Source: Akebia trifoliata (taxonomy: Eukaryota > Streptophyta > Magnoliopsida > Ranunculales > Lardizabalaceae). From it: a stretch of 64,000 nt of DNA. The position numbers were made by a program, and so were the translations under genes. Of this stretch, positions 1 to 11,850 are shown in pieces; position 1 is the first letter of the stretch; every line of letters begins with the position of its first letter. Under the pieces are notes generated by a model. It had not been told where the DNA came from and did not search any database. It saw only the letters and a program-made list of their open reading frames with translations. The stretch covers positions 47,105,560 through 47,169,559 of the forward strand of contig CM030711.1 in the NCBI GenBank assembly GCA_017979445.1, in the 5' to 3' direction.

Positions 1-122
1 AATATAACGTGAGACATAAAATTCGGTCAAAAAAATCACTTTGTGAGTTGGCCTCGTTAAGCTCTGATACCAAGTTAACTCGGGCGATACGTCTCGGTCT
101 CGGACGAGTTTAAAAATCATGG
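1..122. repeat. End of a CATGGTTTT-type TIR repeat, cut by the window edge
   Basis: This stretch is an inverted, diverged copy of the left part of the element at 3930-4419. Both share the motifs GATACGTCTCGG/CCGAGACGTATC-like, GAGTTAACT and a terminal AAAATCATG (inverted CATGGTTTT). The rest of this copy would lie left of the window. I infer a terminal-inverted-repeat non-autonomous element; no coding capacity is visible. Confidence 0.45.
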
Positions 123-560
123 TTTGAAATGAAACGAGTCACCATAGTTGTAAGCACAATAATTGAATTTTTGTACTTACAATTGCAAAGCGAAGTATGT
201 TAAGTTCTCTGAACGATGAAAATAGGGTAAAGCTTGAATATAAGTTTTGTACTTTATTGATATATCTGTCCCAATCTCTCAAGTTGGGTGGGTGTTGGTC
301 GGTCTTTCGACCTAGTCCCCTTAATAACTATATTTGCAAGTTGGGCCAAATACTATTCGGGCTTTAAAATCTTAAGCATGCATTTGACACATCTAAATTT
401 CAAGTTGGGCCAAATAAAAAATGTCCATTTCCAAACATGACCTGACTTGCAAGACATAAGTCAATTTATATCTAATTCCAAACATGACTTTTTTCTATGT
501 ATTTTAACATTATATCACCCCAAAAAAAAAATATTAATTAGGCTTGGTTAATTATTGATT

Positions 561-742
561 GAATGATGCTGAAGTCAACTCAGGCTGGAATCTCGTATCG
601 CACTTCTTGTCATGAAAGTGTATAGAAACTATAAATGATTGTCATCGAGATACGTGTGAAAAAAGCATACGTGATTCCTACCCACTTTCACATCAAGAAG
701 TGCAATGTGAGATTACAACTTGAGGTCACTCCAGTACAACTC
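561..742. mobile_element. Mutator-type MITE, GAGTCGTGCTGG family, copy 1
   Basis: This 182-bp element folds into one long hairpin: its left end (GATGCTGAAGTCAACTCA) pairs with its right end (TGAGGTCACTCCAGTACAAC), and the inner arms contain inverted AAGTGCGATA-like blocks. It is flanked by TTATTGATT at 552-560 and TTATTGATA at 743-751, a 9-bp duplication with one mismatch. A 9-bp duplication with long inverted repeats is typical of Mutator-like elements. It is too short to code. Confidence 0.65.
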
Positions 743-1337
743 TTATTGATAATATATACTATATAATACATAGTGATTTGATGTTATTAAGGAGACACTT
801 GTATATATATATATATATATCGTGTAAGGGTGACAAAAGGTTACAGTGGCTTTACAAGTGAAGAGTTCCCCAATATCAGGAAGGCAAGGCAAACAAGCAA
901 ATTAAACTAGGTGAGGATTAAGCAAGAGATCAAAGACATGGCAAAACGACAAGAAGAATAAAGAGTAGGTTCTCTTGAGTTGGACGAGAGATAGTTGGAT
1001 CCTAATGATAAGCTTGGAGAGGGTGAATAATGGTGACTCACAGTGAGAGTGTAGACACTATTAGGAGGGGAGTATTGTCATGGAAACACAATATAATATA
1101 AGGTTTTTCCTCTCTTTTTTAACCATGTCTTTGAGAAGCTATTGACATCTAGGAGGGATTTGTAAGTGTTGAAAGATAATAATGGATTAGTATAGAAAAT
1201 TCTTCAATCATCGTACTCTAACAATTACATAGAGCAATACATTATATGAAAGATATAAAGTATGTTTATATAGTTGATAAAAAGGCAAGTGCCATAGAGA
1301 GAGAGATATACACAAGTTTTTCGAAATTTTTCTAAAG
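743..1337. other. Intergenic DNA, nothing recognised
   Basis: AT-rich sequence with a short (TA)n tract near 801-822. I see no exon-like conserved coding segment and no clear inverted repeat. Confidence 0.5.
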
Positions 1338-1904
1338 TCTATATAATAAAACACAACTCGCAGGTGCCAACTAGCTTAGGTATAAAGTCTTTGGGTGACG
1401 ATACCAAAGATTTGGGTTCAAATCCCACCAACACCAAGTTATACTGAACTCATTAAAAGCGGGCTTACCTATCAAATAATAATAATAATAATAAATAAAA
1501 TAAAAAAAGCATACCTATGAGTCTCACTCCACCTATAGTTATAGTGGATAAATGTGCCCTCAACCACAATTTTGGAGTTGAGGTCCACAATATCCCACTC
1601 CATTCCTTTTCAATTTTATTTTTTTCCTCTCTTCCTCCCCCTCATTTTTAATAATATCTTTTCAATTTTACTATCTTTCTTCTTTTACCTCAATAATAAC
1701 CCTTCTAACCTTAGTATCTTTCTTCTTTTACTATTTTAACCACCACAAAGAAGATACTTGTGCCATTTTACGATGTCTCCAACTTTATTATTTTTTTCTC
1801 TTTTACCCTTTAGCACCAAATTTTTTTAAATAATATTTATCCAACTTTATTATTTTTTCGATTTTATCCCCCTCTTTTATCAAATTTTCTCTCTAATTTT
1901 TTAA
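1338..1904 (+). mobile_element. Helitron-like element H1, 3' end not defined, with SINE insertion
   Basis: It opens with TCTATATAATAAAACACAAC, the TC-TATA-ATAAAA start typical of plant Helitrons. From about 1517 its inside (TCTCACTCC..., pyrimidine-rich blocks) resembles the inside of the copy at 2135-2659, so the two are related. A SINE interrupts it at 1363-1500. I cannot see a CTAGT end; the next element starts at 1905, which may have replaced it. Confidence 0.5.
1363..1500 (+). mobile_element. tRNA-related SINE, copy 1
   Basis: It begins GGTGCCAAC, has an A-box-like TAGCTTAGGTATA at about 1372-1384 and a B-box GGTTCAAATCC at 1415-1425, correctly spaced for an internal RNA polymerase III promoter. 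An (AAT)n/A-rich tail follows at 1474-1500. The body does not fold into a clean tRNA cloverleaf, so I call it a SINE rather than a tRNA gene. Related copies lie near 6950, 20522, 39115 and possibly 44476. Confidence 0.6.
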
Positions 1905-2134
1905 TCTATATAATAAAATACAACAATAGTCCCCATTCAGGGGTTCGCACTACTCCATATTTACTCTTCTCCTCTTCAACTTTGTTGTATTTTCTTTCCT
2001 CTCCTCCATTTTTTCATCAATGCCCCCTCTAACTCTTTACCCAACTTTTTACCTCTATAATTTTACTATCTTTCTTGTATGCCCCTTTAACCTTAAAAAG
2101 GGTACTTGTGTTGTAAGTACAAGCGAACTCTAGT
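1905..2134 (+). mobile_element. Short Helitron-like element H2
   Basis: The 230-bp element starts TCTATATAATAAAATACAAC after an A and ends CTAGT before a T. A small hairpin (CTTGT...ACAAG) lies about 10 bases before the end. These are the Helitron hallmarks: 5' TC, 3' CTRRT, subterminal hairpin, A/T target. The inside is pyrimidine-rich with no coding capacity. Confidence 0.7.
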
Positions 2135-2659
2135 TTATATAATAAAATACAACTATAGATCTCACTCCAATTACAAAGTATAGGGGATAAACATTCTCTC
2201 AAACTGTAATTGGAGTGGGGTCCACATTACCCACCCCATTCCTCTTAACTCCTTCTACATTCTTGTTTTTCCTCTTCTCCCCCTCCCCTCCCCCTTTTGA
2301 ATAATAGCCCTCCAATTTTATTATTTTTTTCTTTTACCCATTTTCAAACTTTATTATTTCAGTCGTTTACCTCTTCAATTTTATTGTCTTTCCTTTCCTT
2401 CTCTTTTCATTTTCAATAATATCTCTCCAATTTTTTTTTTTTTCTCTTTTACCCATTTTTCAATAATGCCCCTCTAATTTTACTATATTTTTTACCACTT
2501 TATAATCTTTCCTATTCTCCCCCTTTCTTAATAATACCTCTCTAATTTTATTAGTTTTTCTCTTTTACCCCCTTAAGATCAAATACCCCTCCAACTTTAA
2601 TATTTTCCTATTTTTATCCCCTTAGCTCTCATAGAAAATACTTGTGCGTACACTCTAGT
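2135..2659 (+). mobile_element. Helitron-like element H3, head-to-tail with H2
   Basis: It starts TTATATAATAAAATACAAC directly after the CTAGT of H2 and ends CTCTAGT at 2659. The first bases differ from the usual TC. An inner inverted pair (CTCACTCCAATTAC / GTAATTGGAGTG) at about 2160-2220 recurs in H1. Tandem arrays of Helitrons are known in plants. It is non-autonomous: no Rep/helicase sequence is present. Confidence 0.6.
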
Positions 2660-3706
2660 ATGTTTATATGGTTGATAAGTAGATCAACGCCATAGAGAGA
2701 CATATGCTAGTTTTTCAAAAAAAATTACTATCATTGAATAGTCGCTATGTGATTCAATTCATGTTATCTACTCTATCATTCCAACATGTATAAATTGAGT
2801 GAAGCAATCATTTGTAGCCACCACACAAAATCAATAAAAAGCAGTCATAATTGAAAGTACTATAAATTTCACTTTCAAAATTATCTTCATTTAATTTAAA
2901 GATTCTTTTAAATGGGTAGGTATCATAAAAAATCGAGGGAATTCACAAACTCAAAAATGAGAAGACTACTTTAGTTGTAAAACATATTTAGTTCAATTGC
3001 AACATGGACACAATGATTCAAGTTCTTTGGCACCACGGACACCTCCATATGATCATGGTTTGGGTACATGCATCATGTGTCTATCACCCGAGCTATGAGT
3101 GCAAATCCAATGGCTTTTACATGAATATTCACTTGGGTAGTAATCTAATCTTTTTTTTTTTTAATAGGTAAGTTGGGCTTGAACTCACGATCTCAAAGTT
3201 GTTTTGCAATGGTAGTAATCTAATTTTGCTAACTTACGAATGCAAAAGCATTGGGATACCACATGTATCCCCCTTGAATTTGTGCACTCAGTTAAGATTA
3301 ATTATTCCATCTCTACTATGTCCAAAGATTATTTAGAGCAACTCCAACGCACTTGGGCTTGTAGCAGGCATCCCCTTCCCAACTGTTTTTTTGCAAAGCC
3401 AGAGCTTCAAGGAGGGACTCCAATGCACTCGAGTTCTAACTCTTTATTTCAAAAAAAAAATTGGAGAGAAAAAAGTGTGAAAGGCAAAAAAAAAAAAAGA
3501 GTGAAATTCTCTTTCTTTATCTGTTGGTGGGAAAAAATTATGACAGTTGTGAGCCTTTTTACTATAGCTGAATTTTGTGAAAATATTTATAAAAAAAATA
3601 TATAAAAATATTTCTGAAGAGCAATTTTCGCTTGTACCATTAGAGTGCATATCCCTTGAGCAGGCATAAGTGATCTCTATAATAAAATATTCAGCAATTA
3701 TGCCTA
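2660..3706. other. Intergenic DNA, nothing recognised
   Basis: AT-rich and without a conserved coding segment. A short stretch near 3160-3195 resembles the 3' part of the SINE family in inverted orientation (GGTAAG, then GAACTCACGAT), but I cannot define an element. Confidence 0.5.
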
Positions 3707-3888
3707 GAGTCGTGCTGGGGTGACACAGGATTTACTGTGATTCTCACAAGTCTAATGTGGACATGAATACATAACCGTAGATGGTTTTTACTTGTAACGC
3801 GAGGAAACACATCTATGGTTATGTGCACATCCCACGTCAGACTTGTGAGAATCACAGTAAATACTTTTTGTCATTTCAGCATTTTTCC
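3707..3888. mobile_element. Mutator-type MITE, GAGTCGTGCTGG family, copy 2
   Basis: This 182-bp hairpin element starts GAGTCGTGCTGGGGTGACA, which I take as the canonical terminus. The arms GATTTACTGTGATTCTCACA and their complement pair across it, and the loop holds inverted AACCGTAGATG / CATCTATGGTT. Flanks are TTATGCCTA (3698-3706) and TTATGGCTA (3889-3897), a 9-bp duplication with one mismatch. Confidence 0.7.
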
Positions 3889-3929
3889 TTATGGCTATTT
3901 GCGTTGGAGTTGCTCTTAAGTGGCATGGT

Positions 3930-4419
3930 CATGGTTTTTAAACTCGTCTAAGACGGAGACGTATTGCCCGAGTTAACTCGGTATCGGAGCTGAACGAGAC
4001 CAACTTACAAAGTATTTTGAGACGACTGCGTATCGTGAGGTAAGCGAGTCTCGGACGATATTTCCAATATCTCGAACGATACAAATGAGACAGTGCAAAA
4101 AATGATTAACTCACGAGTTAAACGGGACGTGTTAGACGAGATTTTCAAAATCTCGTCCAAGTTAATTGAGACAAACGAGTTAAAGTCTCAACCCTCTATT
4201 TTTTCACCCCCTAAATCGATTTTTTTTTTAATTATATATTTTTTGGGTTCATTTTTTAATATGATTCATTTCTGAATTTTTTTATAATTTTTTAAATGGT
4301 TAAAAATCATTATTTCAATGTCGAACGAGACAACTCAAATGAGACGAGACGTATCATCTAAGTTAACTTGGTATCAGAGCTAAACGATACGAGATGAGAT
4401 ATCGAATTTCAAAACCATG
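3930..4419. mobile_element. TIR element of the CATGGTTTT family
   Basis: About 490 bp bounded by CATGGTTTTTAAA and its imperfect complement TTTCAAAACCATG, with further inverted subterminal motifs (GAGTTAACTCGGTATC at left, GTTAACTTGGTATCAGAGC at right, each near an end). Flanks GTGGCATGG and GTGGCACGC agree at 7 of 9 positions and may be an old 9-bp duplication. Related copies are at 1-122, 21902-22100 and 63846-64000. No coding capacity. Confidence 0.5.
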
Positions 4420-4585
4420 GTGGCACGCCATCTAATAGGCTAATTAGAGTGACCATTTGAGCTTCAACGAGTTCGATGCATTTTATGTGTGTACCAATAG
4501 ATGCTCATGGGTCCATAGATGTTGATTCCCTGGTCATATCGTTTAGCTAGAGGGGCATACGAACCATTGACTAGGACATGAGAGC

Positions 4586-4683
4586 CACGTGTCAAAAAAA
4601 TTTGAATCACCAAGTGGATATTTGTCCCACCCCTCCAAATGGTTAGAAATAGAATTAAACAATTTTTTATTTAATGACACGTG
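4586..4683. promoter_or_regulatory. Pair of G-boxes upstream of EMC7
   Basis: Two perfect CACGTG palindromes stand at 4586-4591 and 4678-4683, about 235 and 140 bases before the EMC7 start codon. Their flanks form an inverted pair (GCCACGTGTCA and TGACACGTGGC). G-boxes bind bZIP and bHLH factors; the link to EMC7 regulation is inferred from position only. Confidence 0.45.
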
Positions 4684-4819
4684 GCATTAAAGTATGGTCC
4701 ACATAAAGAAGTCCGCATCATAAATCAACTCGCATGGGACTGAGATACACAGAATCAAACGAGTGATCTAAACTTGAAAGAACTCAGACACCTTAATCGA
4801 GGCGGCAGCAGCAGCAGCA

Positions 4820-7800
4820 ATGAGAGCGTTCGAAGCAATCCTATCTCTTTTACTTCTGAACTTATACCTCTCTCTTCTTCCTTCTTCCCTCGCGATCTCA
4901 TCTGGGTTAGATCTCTTTCTTTCTTAAACCCTAATTTTTTTACTTTACATGTTCTCTTCGAGTATCCTTGGATTTAAAGTTGTTGCTTTTGTAACCAAAG
5001 TCTGTTAGATATTCTTGACTGTTCGAGTCGTGGATTTGGCAGGACGGAAGGTTACACCATTCATGGTCGGGCGAAGATCGAAGGTACGCTTTACTGTAAT
5101 TTTGATTTTGATTTTATATCGTGAAGGTATTTGAACTTGAAATCTTGATCTGGATTCTGTATTTTTCCCATGAATAAATTCCTCTCGGTTTATTTGATTA
5201 ATTCTATCTTCAGTCTTTAAAAATTAAGAAATGAAACCATGTTGAAAATTAGATTTTGGGAAGAAAATTAACTGTGGGAAACCTAGTTGCCTTAGCAGGC
5301 AGGTAGGATGTTTTCTGAATCACTTCTCGAAAAGTCGATTTGGGTGGCACTTCCAAGCTTCAATTTTAGGATAGTCACGTGATTTCAATTGGTTCTGAAG
5401 ACTCTTCCATGTTCGTGTTCTGCGTTATCTAGAAGAGAAGACCATGGAATACGAATTACCAATCAAACTTAATATTTACTTCTCCATGAACCAATGGATC
5501 CCAAATTGTTGAAAGAACATCGATTTGAAGTACTAAACCCTAAACCTTTACCAATTACTAGTGGACCTGTAGGACAATTTTTTTTTGAAATCGGCAGATA
5601 TAATAAAATCAAAGATATAGGTATTTTAAAGCTAAAATAGAACGAAAAAAATGGGTGTGAGCATCAAATAGGTAAAAAAATAAAAAATATCAAGGTAATA
5701 GTTATGAAAACATACATTTGAAAAAGAGGTCTTGGATCGTAAGATGCTGAAGAACACTAATAAATTTTATTAACAAATGGAGAAAAAATTCAAACGAAAC
5801 CTATGAAGGAGGAAAAGAACAAAACAGGACATTAGTATACCCTCCTTTACAATGAGATCCATAAGGAACCCACATTCCTCAAAGAATAACCCCAATATGA
5901 TCAGTAAATATTTTGAACCATTGATAGAAAGACACTCTAATATTGAGGATTATGGCATGCATTTCCTCTCCTTGAATTCGAATTCAAAAGCTCCCCTATT
6001 GCTTTACTTCCAGATGCACCATAAAATCGCAAAGGGTACGTAGCAATAAATAAATAAATAAATAAAATCGCAAAGGGTAAGAATCTCCACATTGGCTCAT
6101 GATTCTCTTATATGACTTGAGATTTGAGAATTCAAATGGAGATAATGTTCTTTGAATATTTTACATTGTCTGATGTTTATTGATTGCTCTGAACTTAGTA
6201 TGAAATATTGTTAGCAGACCCCAAATCTCGAGGAAAAAAGGTTTTGATAATTATTTTTTGTGTTTTTTGTAGTTAATGTTTCATAGGATCAACAAGTAAT
6301 TGCATATTATTTTACATATCTATATTCTGCTCTGCAACTTGTTTTATCTTTGTCATAAATCTAGTTTGGAGTTGATGTGTAGGTTCTTTTTGGTAATTAA
6401 TATATTGATTTGGCAGGTATTGCAGCAAAAGGGTTTGGTCTTCCTGGAAAAATATCAAATGTTCAAATCATACTTAATGGTGGCCAAAGAGTTACTTTTC
6501 TAAGGCCTGATGGCTATTTTTCTTTGTATCCTACCCATTTTCCTCTCCTACATTATGTTTTCACTCCATACTGTGTGAATATCATACTTGAATCTCTCTC
6601 TCCTATTATTTCCCTAATCAAAATCTGTAAATGTTAGTACTTTCTAAATAACTTGTAAGTTGTTTCCTTGTAGATTTTTTCATCATACTTGTCCAATCAT
6701 GTCAGAACTTGAATGCTGGATATCCATATATTTACATGTTTGCCCTACTAAGAATGTTCCTCCTTTGGTTTCCACATAAGAGGGTCTTTAGCAACATTGA
6801 TAAACTCACTTTTGTATTTGAAAGGCTTGTTATTATTTGATCATAAGCATGGATAACAATTGAAAGAAAATTTGGTTCTTTCCACTTATTAAACTTCTTA
6901 TCTATCAATAAAGCTAAAGTTGGCATCGGATTCCGAAAAGAAACAAAAATTCTATATATGTCCAAGGGGGTACTATTGGTCAATAGACATGAAGCTGGGT
7001 TCAACGGAATTTGAACCTAGGTTATGGGATCAACACTCCTCAAGCCTTTACCAACTTAGCTAAGTAGGCACCTTCAGTGACAGGATAAGAATATGTTCAT
7101 TATGACTACCCATTTTACACTCTAGAATATCTGGTTAATGTCAAATCCTTACCAATCTATATTTTTCAGATTCTAATTGATTTGGCTTGAGCCTTCAATA
7201 TCACCTATTAATAATTAGTTAAACCTTGCAGAGGCACATTATTCAAAAGTAGAATACACACCCCATTATATTCTATGTAGTGTCATCAAAAGTGTTAGGT
7301 GATACCTGGGCAATATGGATCCTTCAGGTGAAGCCTAAGGAGCCATTTATCTATTTATTCATTTTGTTCATTAGTACATTTTATAAGAATTAAAAAACTA
7401 CATGCAGGAAAAATGAAGTAATGAAGCAATATCTCTAGATTATTTATATAACATGACCAAAAGGGATTTTCAAGTAATATGGACTTTTTTCCTGTTGCAT
7501 GCTCTAAGCCAATGTACACAAATAAAGACTCTTCTTTAAACAATAAGAAGAAACCAATAAACAAAGCAAATAAAATAATAGCAAAAGATTGAGGAAGAAA
7601 GAAGTACCTCCCCTAAAACAGAAAAGAAAAGAGAGAGACTCTGTGTTGCAGTGAATCTCATCTCCTATAAACAGAAGAGAAAGTGGGATGGCTTTCTGTA
7701 TAGTATGCAATTCCCATTCCCCTAAAAGATGGAAGAAGAAGAGTGTTAGCTTGGGCTTCAAAACTTGATAGCTAGGCTCCAAAAACACAAAAGAGAGGAA

Positions 7801-9236
7801 TATGTTGAATTTATATGTAATGTTGTAAGGTGGTCACTTGTGCGTAGAATACACTCTATTTAGTTGCATGCAACACTTAAATTGAACTGGTTTTATGAGA
7901 ATGATACTGGTACCTCTTTTCCTTTTCTCAAATGTTTTCTTAACTATTATGCTTATAGCCACAATGTGCCAGCGGGGACTCATCTTATTGAAGTGGCAGC
8001 AATTGGTTATTTCTTTTCCCCTGTGGGATTCTTCTCTTTTCCTTTATCAGTTTATTTTGGATCATTTCTATCATCATGAACTGCATTTTGTATGATCCCT
8101 TTCTTTATTACATGGTCCAGGTACGTGTTGATGTCAGTGCAAGAAACCCTGGCAAGGTTCAAGCAGCATTGACAGAGAACAGGCGGGGTCTGAGTGAATT
8201 GGTGTTGGAGCCTTTAAGAGAGGAATATTATTATGAGGTGGGCGATGATTCTAAGTTCAAATTATTTTACTATTTTACTTGATAGTCATCCATGATGAAC
8301 TATTATTGCTTGGTGGTCTCACATCCTCCTGTTTTATTACAGATAAGGGAACCCTTCTCTATAATGTCTCTTTTGAAGAGCCCGATGGGTCTCATGGTGG
8401 GCTTCATGGTGATCGTTGTATTTCTCATGCCCAAACTAATGGAAAACATGGGTACAGTACTTATAACTTGGTTCAATGATTTTCTCTTCCAGCATATGCT
8501 TAGTGACTCAGACTTGGTTCATTTGCTTTGGGGAGATTGACAAGCCTATTCTCCGATCAGATTCTGGCCAAAACCAAGTCATGCCTCACTGAGGCATTGT
8601 TTCGCTCCATCTCAGTGGGACCAACAATGGGTCCAACTAACATTGCACTGGGGACACAGTGTCCCCATCATACCCTACCAGTGTCATACGCATGGAGCAC
8701 ATGCAGCTGGAGTTGAGACCCCAACCTTCAAATCCATTGGTCCCACATAGAAGGGTTCCTATCCATCAACTTCACAGATGATCGTAACCATCTGTTTTTA
8801 GTAGTAACTTTGTGAAGATTCTCATTCCCTCGGAGTCTGGTTCATGTGCCACCATATTCTAACTGCTTGTTGGATAGACTGAATATATGGGATTATCCAA
8901 TCTTAAGTCTAGATGTCCAAGATGAGATCAACATGGGTGGTCCCAACCCCCTAACGTATCTACATTCTCAACCCAGAGTCAGGCAGCTTGTTAGATGATA
9001 GTAGTAAGGTACACTATTTGACGATATTTCAGGGAAATCACTATAGAAACTGTGGGTTCAACTCGATCAGCCGCTTATTCTGTTGATTTCTTATTTTTCC
9101 AGTCCAGCTAATGGTCTCCTTTTAATCTTTTTTTTTTAAATCAGATCCTGAAGAAATGAGGCGGGCTCAAGAAGAAATGAGGAGCCAGGGGGTTCCTTCT
9201 TTGGCAAACTTGTTACCTGGAGCAGGAAGGAGTTGA
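4820..9236 (+). CDS. EMC7: ER membrane protein complex subunit 7 homolog
   Basis: Exons 4820-4905, 5043-5083, 6417-6525, 7959-8022, 8121-8237, 8343-8451 and 9145-9236, all with GT..AG introns, give 205 aa in one frame. Residues 1-25 are a signal peptide (MRAFEAILSLLLL start). A luminal beta-sandwich domain follows with the family motifs GYTIHGRAKIEG, DGYFSFHNVPAGTHLIEV and LVLEPLREEYYYE. One membrane helix spans about 152-172 (PMGLMVGFMVIVVFLMP), then an acidic/basic cytosolic tail ending PGAGRS. EMC inserts tail-anchored and multipass proteins into the ER; EMC7 is a peripheral luminal/one-pass subunit. Length matches plant homologs. The start is the first ATG after a (GCA)n-rich leader and opens the signal peptide. 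Neighbouring genes are unrelated. Confidence 0.92.
6950..7073 (-). mobile_element. tRNA-related SINE in EMC7 intron 3
   Basis: Read on the minus strand it starts GGTGCCTACTTAGCTAAGTTGG at 7073 (A-box) and has the B-box GGTTCAAATTCC at 7017-7006. It resembles the SINE at 1363. Its 3' boundary is uncertain and may reach about 6880, where a CTTATCTATCAA motif resembles the 3' end of copy 1. Confidence 0.55.
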
Positions 9237-10094
9237 CATGTACTTCGGCAGCTATAGCCACAGTTCAAACTAGGCCTTTGTATTTTTAGCTTTGGGTACT
9301 GATATACGCGCAGAGGGAATCTGGTTGAAGGACTTGTATGTGAGTCAGCGCAAGTTCAGTTACTTTCGTGATTACTTTCTGCTACTGCTAGTTAATTGAA
9401 TTAAACGTTGTTCTTTTCGAACCAGAAATGTATCTTCTGTTGTTTATCAAGATAGTCTGTTTTTTTTATTTATTTAATATATGGAAGAATTAGCATTTAA
9501 TAGTTACCTGAAGATAAAAACTTAGAACTAACGATCAAGTTATATGGGATCAATAGATCGATTGCATCCATGATGGATTATATGGTTCAAGAATTGTGCA
9601 CATTGCTTTCCACCACGAATGTCACCTTTTTTACTCATCCAAAAATGTTTGTGGATTCGTCCAATATTTTAAAAACCTCATCTATGATTACAGCCTGAGG
9701 TCACTTCAGCATTAGTCTATAAAATAAGATTTTGAAATTGTTGGCATCTTCTAATGCAGATTATAACAAGAATAACAATTATTTTTATTTTAAAACATAT
9801 ACACAATCATGTTCACATCAGTTTGGAGGGCTTGAGTCCTAATCCGTACGGGTTTGCCCAGAACCATAATCTTTTAAACCGTAACAAATCGTAATGATGT
9901 GGTTTGGTAGTCTAGGAACTATGATAAACCGATTCAGGTTTTAAAATAAATAATAATATTATTTAAATATAGGTCATTTAGACATGCCTCTTCATGTTTT
10001 GGGGGAATATTTCAGATACTACCATCTTCAATTTGTAGTAGACAAATCTAATACTATTGGATCTAAAGCTTTAATTTCTTTCAGAAAATCTTAG
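9237..10094. other. EMC7 3' flank and intergenic DNA with a solo MITE end
   Basis: The first few hundred bases are probably the EMC7 3' untranslated region. At 9680-9716 one arm only of the GAGTCGTGCTGG MITE family is present (CATCTATGATT, then GAGGTCACTTCAGCATTA), which looks like a truncated copy. Nothing else is recognised. Confidence 0.45.
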
Positions 10095-11252
10095 GGCCTG
10101 TTTGGATACCAGGAGCAGAACTACTCTTCCAAAGAACAGGAGCTGAAGTACTCTATGGAGGAGCTGGAAAAGTAATTATGTGCAGAAATGGTGTTTGGCA
10201 ATCAACTCTATGAAGTACTGGCAGAAGTACTTTTGTGCTGGAAGTTTGTTGGGAACCATACTGACTTCTCATGACTTCTAGAAAAAAGACTAGAATACCC
10301 TTATATTATACCAGTTACTGTTTTTTATCTTTTAGTATCATAATATGCCTTCAACTATATTGTTTTTGACATTTTAACTATAAATATTAATATAATATAA
10401 TATAATAAATATAATATAATATTTTAAATATTAAATATTAATATAATATGTTTAAATCCATTATACTTAAAATTTTAAAAAAAATTTGACCTACTGTTTT
10501 TGACATAATATGACATAATATTAAAAAAAAAATTGACAGACTGTCTTTTAGTGTCATAAGATGCCTTCAAACTATACTGTTTTTTACATTTTAACTATAA
10601 ATATTAATATAATATAATATAATAAATATTAATATAATATTTTAAATATTAATATAATATAATGTGTTTAAATCCATTATACTCAAAATTTTTAAAAAAA
10701 ATTGACAAACTGTCTTTTAGTGTCATAATATGCCTTCAAACTATATTGTTTTTGACATTTTAACTATAAATATTAATATAATATAATATAATAAATATTA
10801 ATATAGTATAATATAATATTTTAAATATTAAATATTAATATAATGTGTTTAACTATAAATGTTAATATAATATAATATAATAAATATTAATATAATATAA
10901 TATTTTAAATATTAAATATTAATATAATGTGTTTAAATCCATTATACTCAAAATTAAAAAAAAATTAATATTAATAAATGTTTCTTTTGTTTGATTTAAG
11001 GGCAAATGAATTAGAAATATTTTCATAGAAAATTAATAAAGTTAGGGGTATTTTGGTAAAACGAACCGTTAGATTTTGACTCCCCGCAAGAAGAGTTTTG
11101 AGAAATAGGTTTTCTTGACTTCTTCATAAAGAGTAATTTCTTGCTCTTGCGCGGAGTAACTCTTCGAAAGAGTAGTTCATACAAACGCATCCAAACGACT
11201 TCTAACTCCCCGCAAGAGTCAGAAGTAGCCAAGGAGTCCTATCCAAACGCCT
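10095..11252. mobile_element. TIR transposon carrying AT-rich tandem repeats
   Basis: The left end GGCCTGTTTGGATA pairs with the right end TATCCAAACGCCT. Subterminal blocks with AGTACTCTTCCAAAGAAC on the left and CTTCGAAAGAGTAGTTC on the right are also inverted. GGCCTGTTTGG-like ends are common on plant hAT or PIF/Harbinger-type elements. No clear target duplication and no transposase are visible, so the superfamily is undecided. Confidence 0.5.
10311..10975. repeat. AT-rich minisatellite, units about 165-215 bp
   Basis: The phrase CTTTTAGTGTCATAA(T/G)ATGCC recurs near 10328, 10549 and 10715. TTAACTATAAATATTAATAT recurs near 10376, 10589, 10755 and 10849. Each unit also carries TTTAAATCCATTATACT. 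Inner TAATATAATA runs vary in length, which suggests slippage inside the units. The whole array sits inside the TIR element at 10095-11252. Confidence 0.75.
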
Positions 11253-11429
11253 ACTTAGATTCTTACAGTTGGCGAGTAGGTTATAAAATTTTATCTAAGG
11301 GGTTGAAATGACTGATTTTGGGATTTAAAAAAATGTTTATTTTTTATTTGTTGAGTCAATGATAAAGAAGAATATCTTATTCTTGTAGGAAAATATGGTG
11401 TCACCATTATTATAGGAAAATATGATATC

Positions 11430-11470
11430 TACGTGGCATGTATTAATTGGAGAACAAAACACGCCACGTA
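11430..11470. promoter_or_regulatory. Inverted pair of ACGTGGC motifs upstream of the HPGT gene
   Basis: TACGTGGCA near 11430 and GCCACGTA near 11463 form a short inverted pair of ABRE-like ACGTGGC cores about 400 bases before the start codon. Function is inferred from motif and position only. Confidence 0.3.
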
Positions 11471-11850
11471 GACACCGTTCCCAAAGAACAGGACACCGTT
11501 TGGGATCGTGCTCTTATTTTTCGTTACAAGTTGAAGTTGAAGTGACTTAGATCATTTTCTATTTGTCTATTGGAATTGACCGACGTCAAAGGGGCATATC
11601 CTCAGTTTGAGAACATTGGGGGTGTAAAAAAATATTAATCAAAACGATAGAGGGTATGTCTAAATCACATTTAAAAAAATATATAGTATAATAAATATTT
11701 AAAACCCGTTTTTGAACTTTAAAAGGGTTTGACCCGTCCGAGACGAGACGGACAGATCTCCTTTCGTCCACCATTTCTGTTTTGTTTCTAACTTTCTTTC
11801 TCTGTTTGTGTGAGATTCTCTTTTGGTTTTTGTCTCTGTGAGATTGTTGG

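Noticed and set aside
1363..1436. Possible tRNA gene
   Set aside because: A-box and B-box are present, but arms do not pair into a cloverleaf, and diverged copies with repeat tails occur elsewhere, so it is a SINE.
3240..3605. 121-codon open frame
   Set aside because: Poly-Lys and Phe-rich end from A and T runs; no family resemblance and no splice context.
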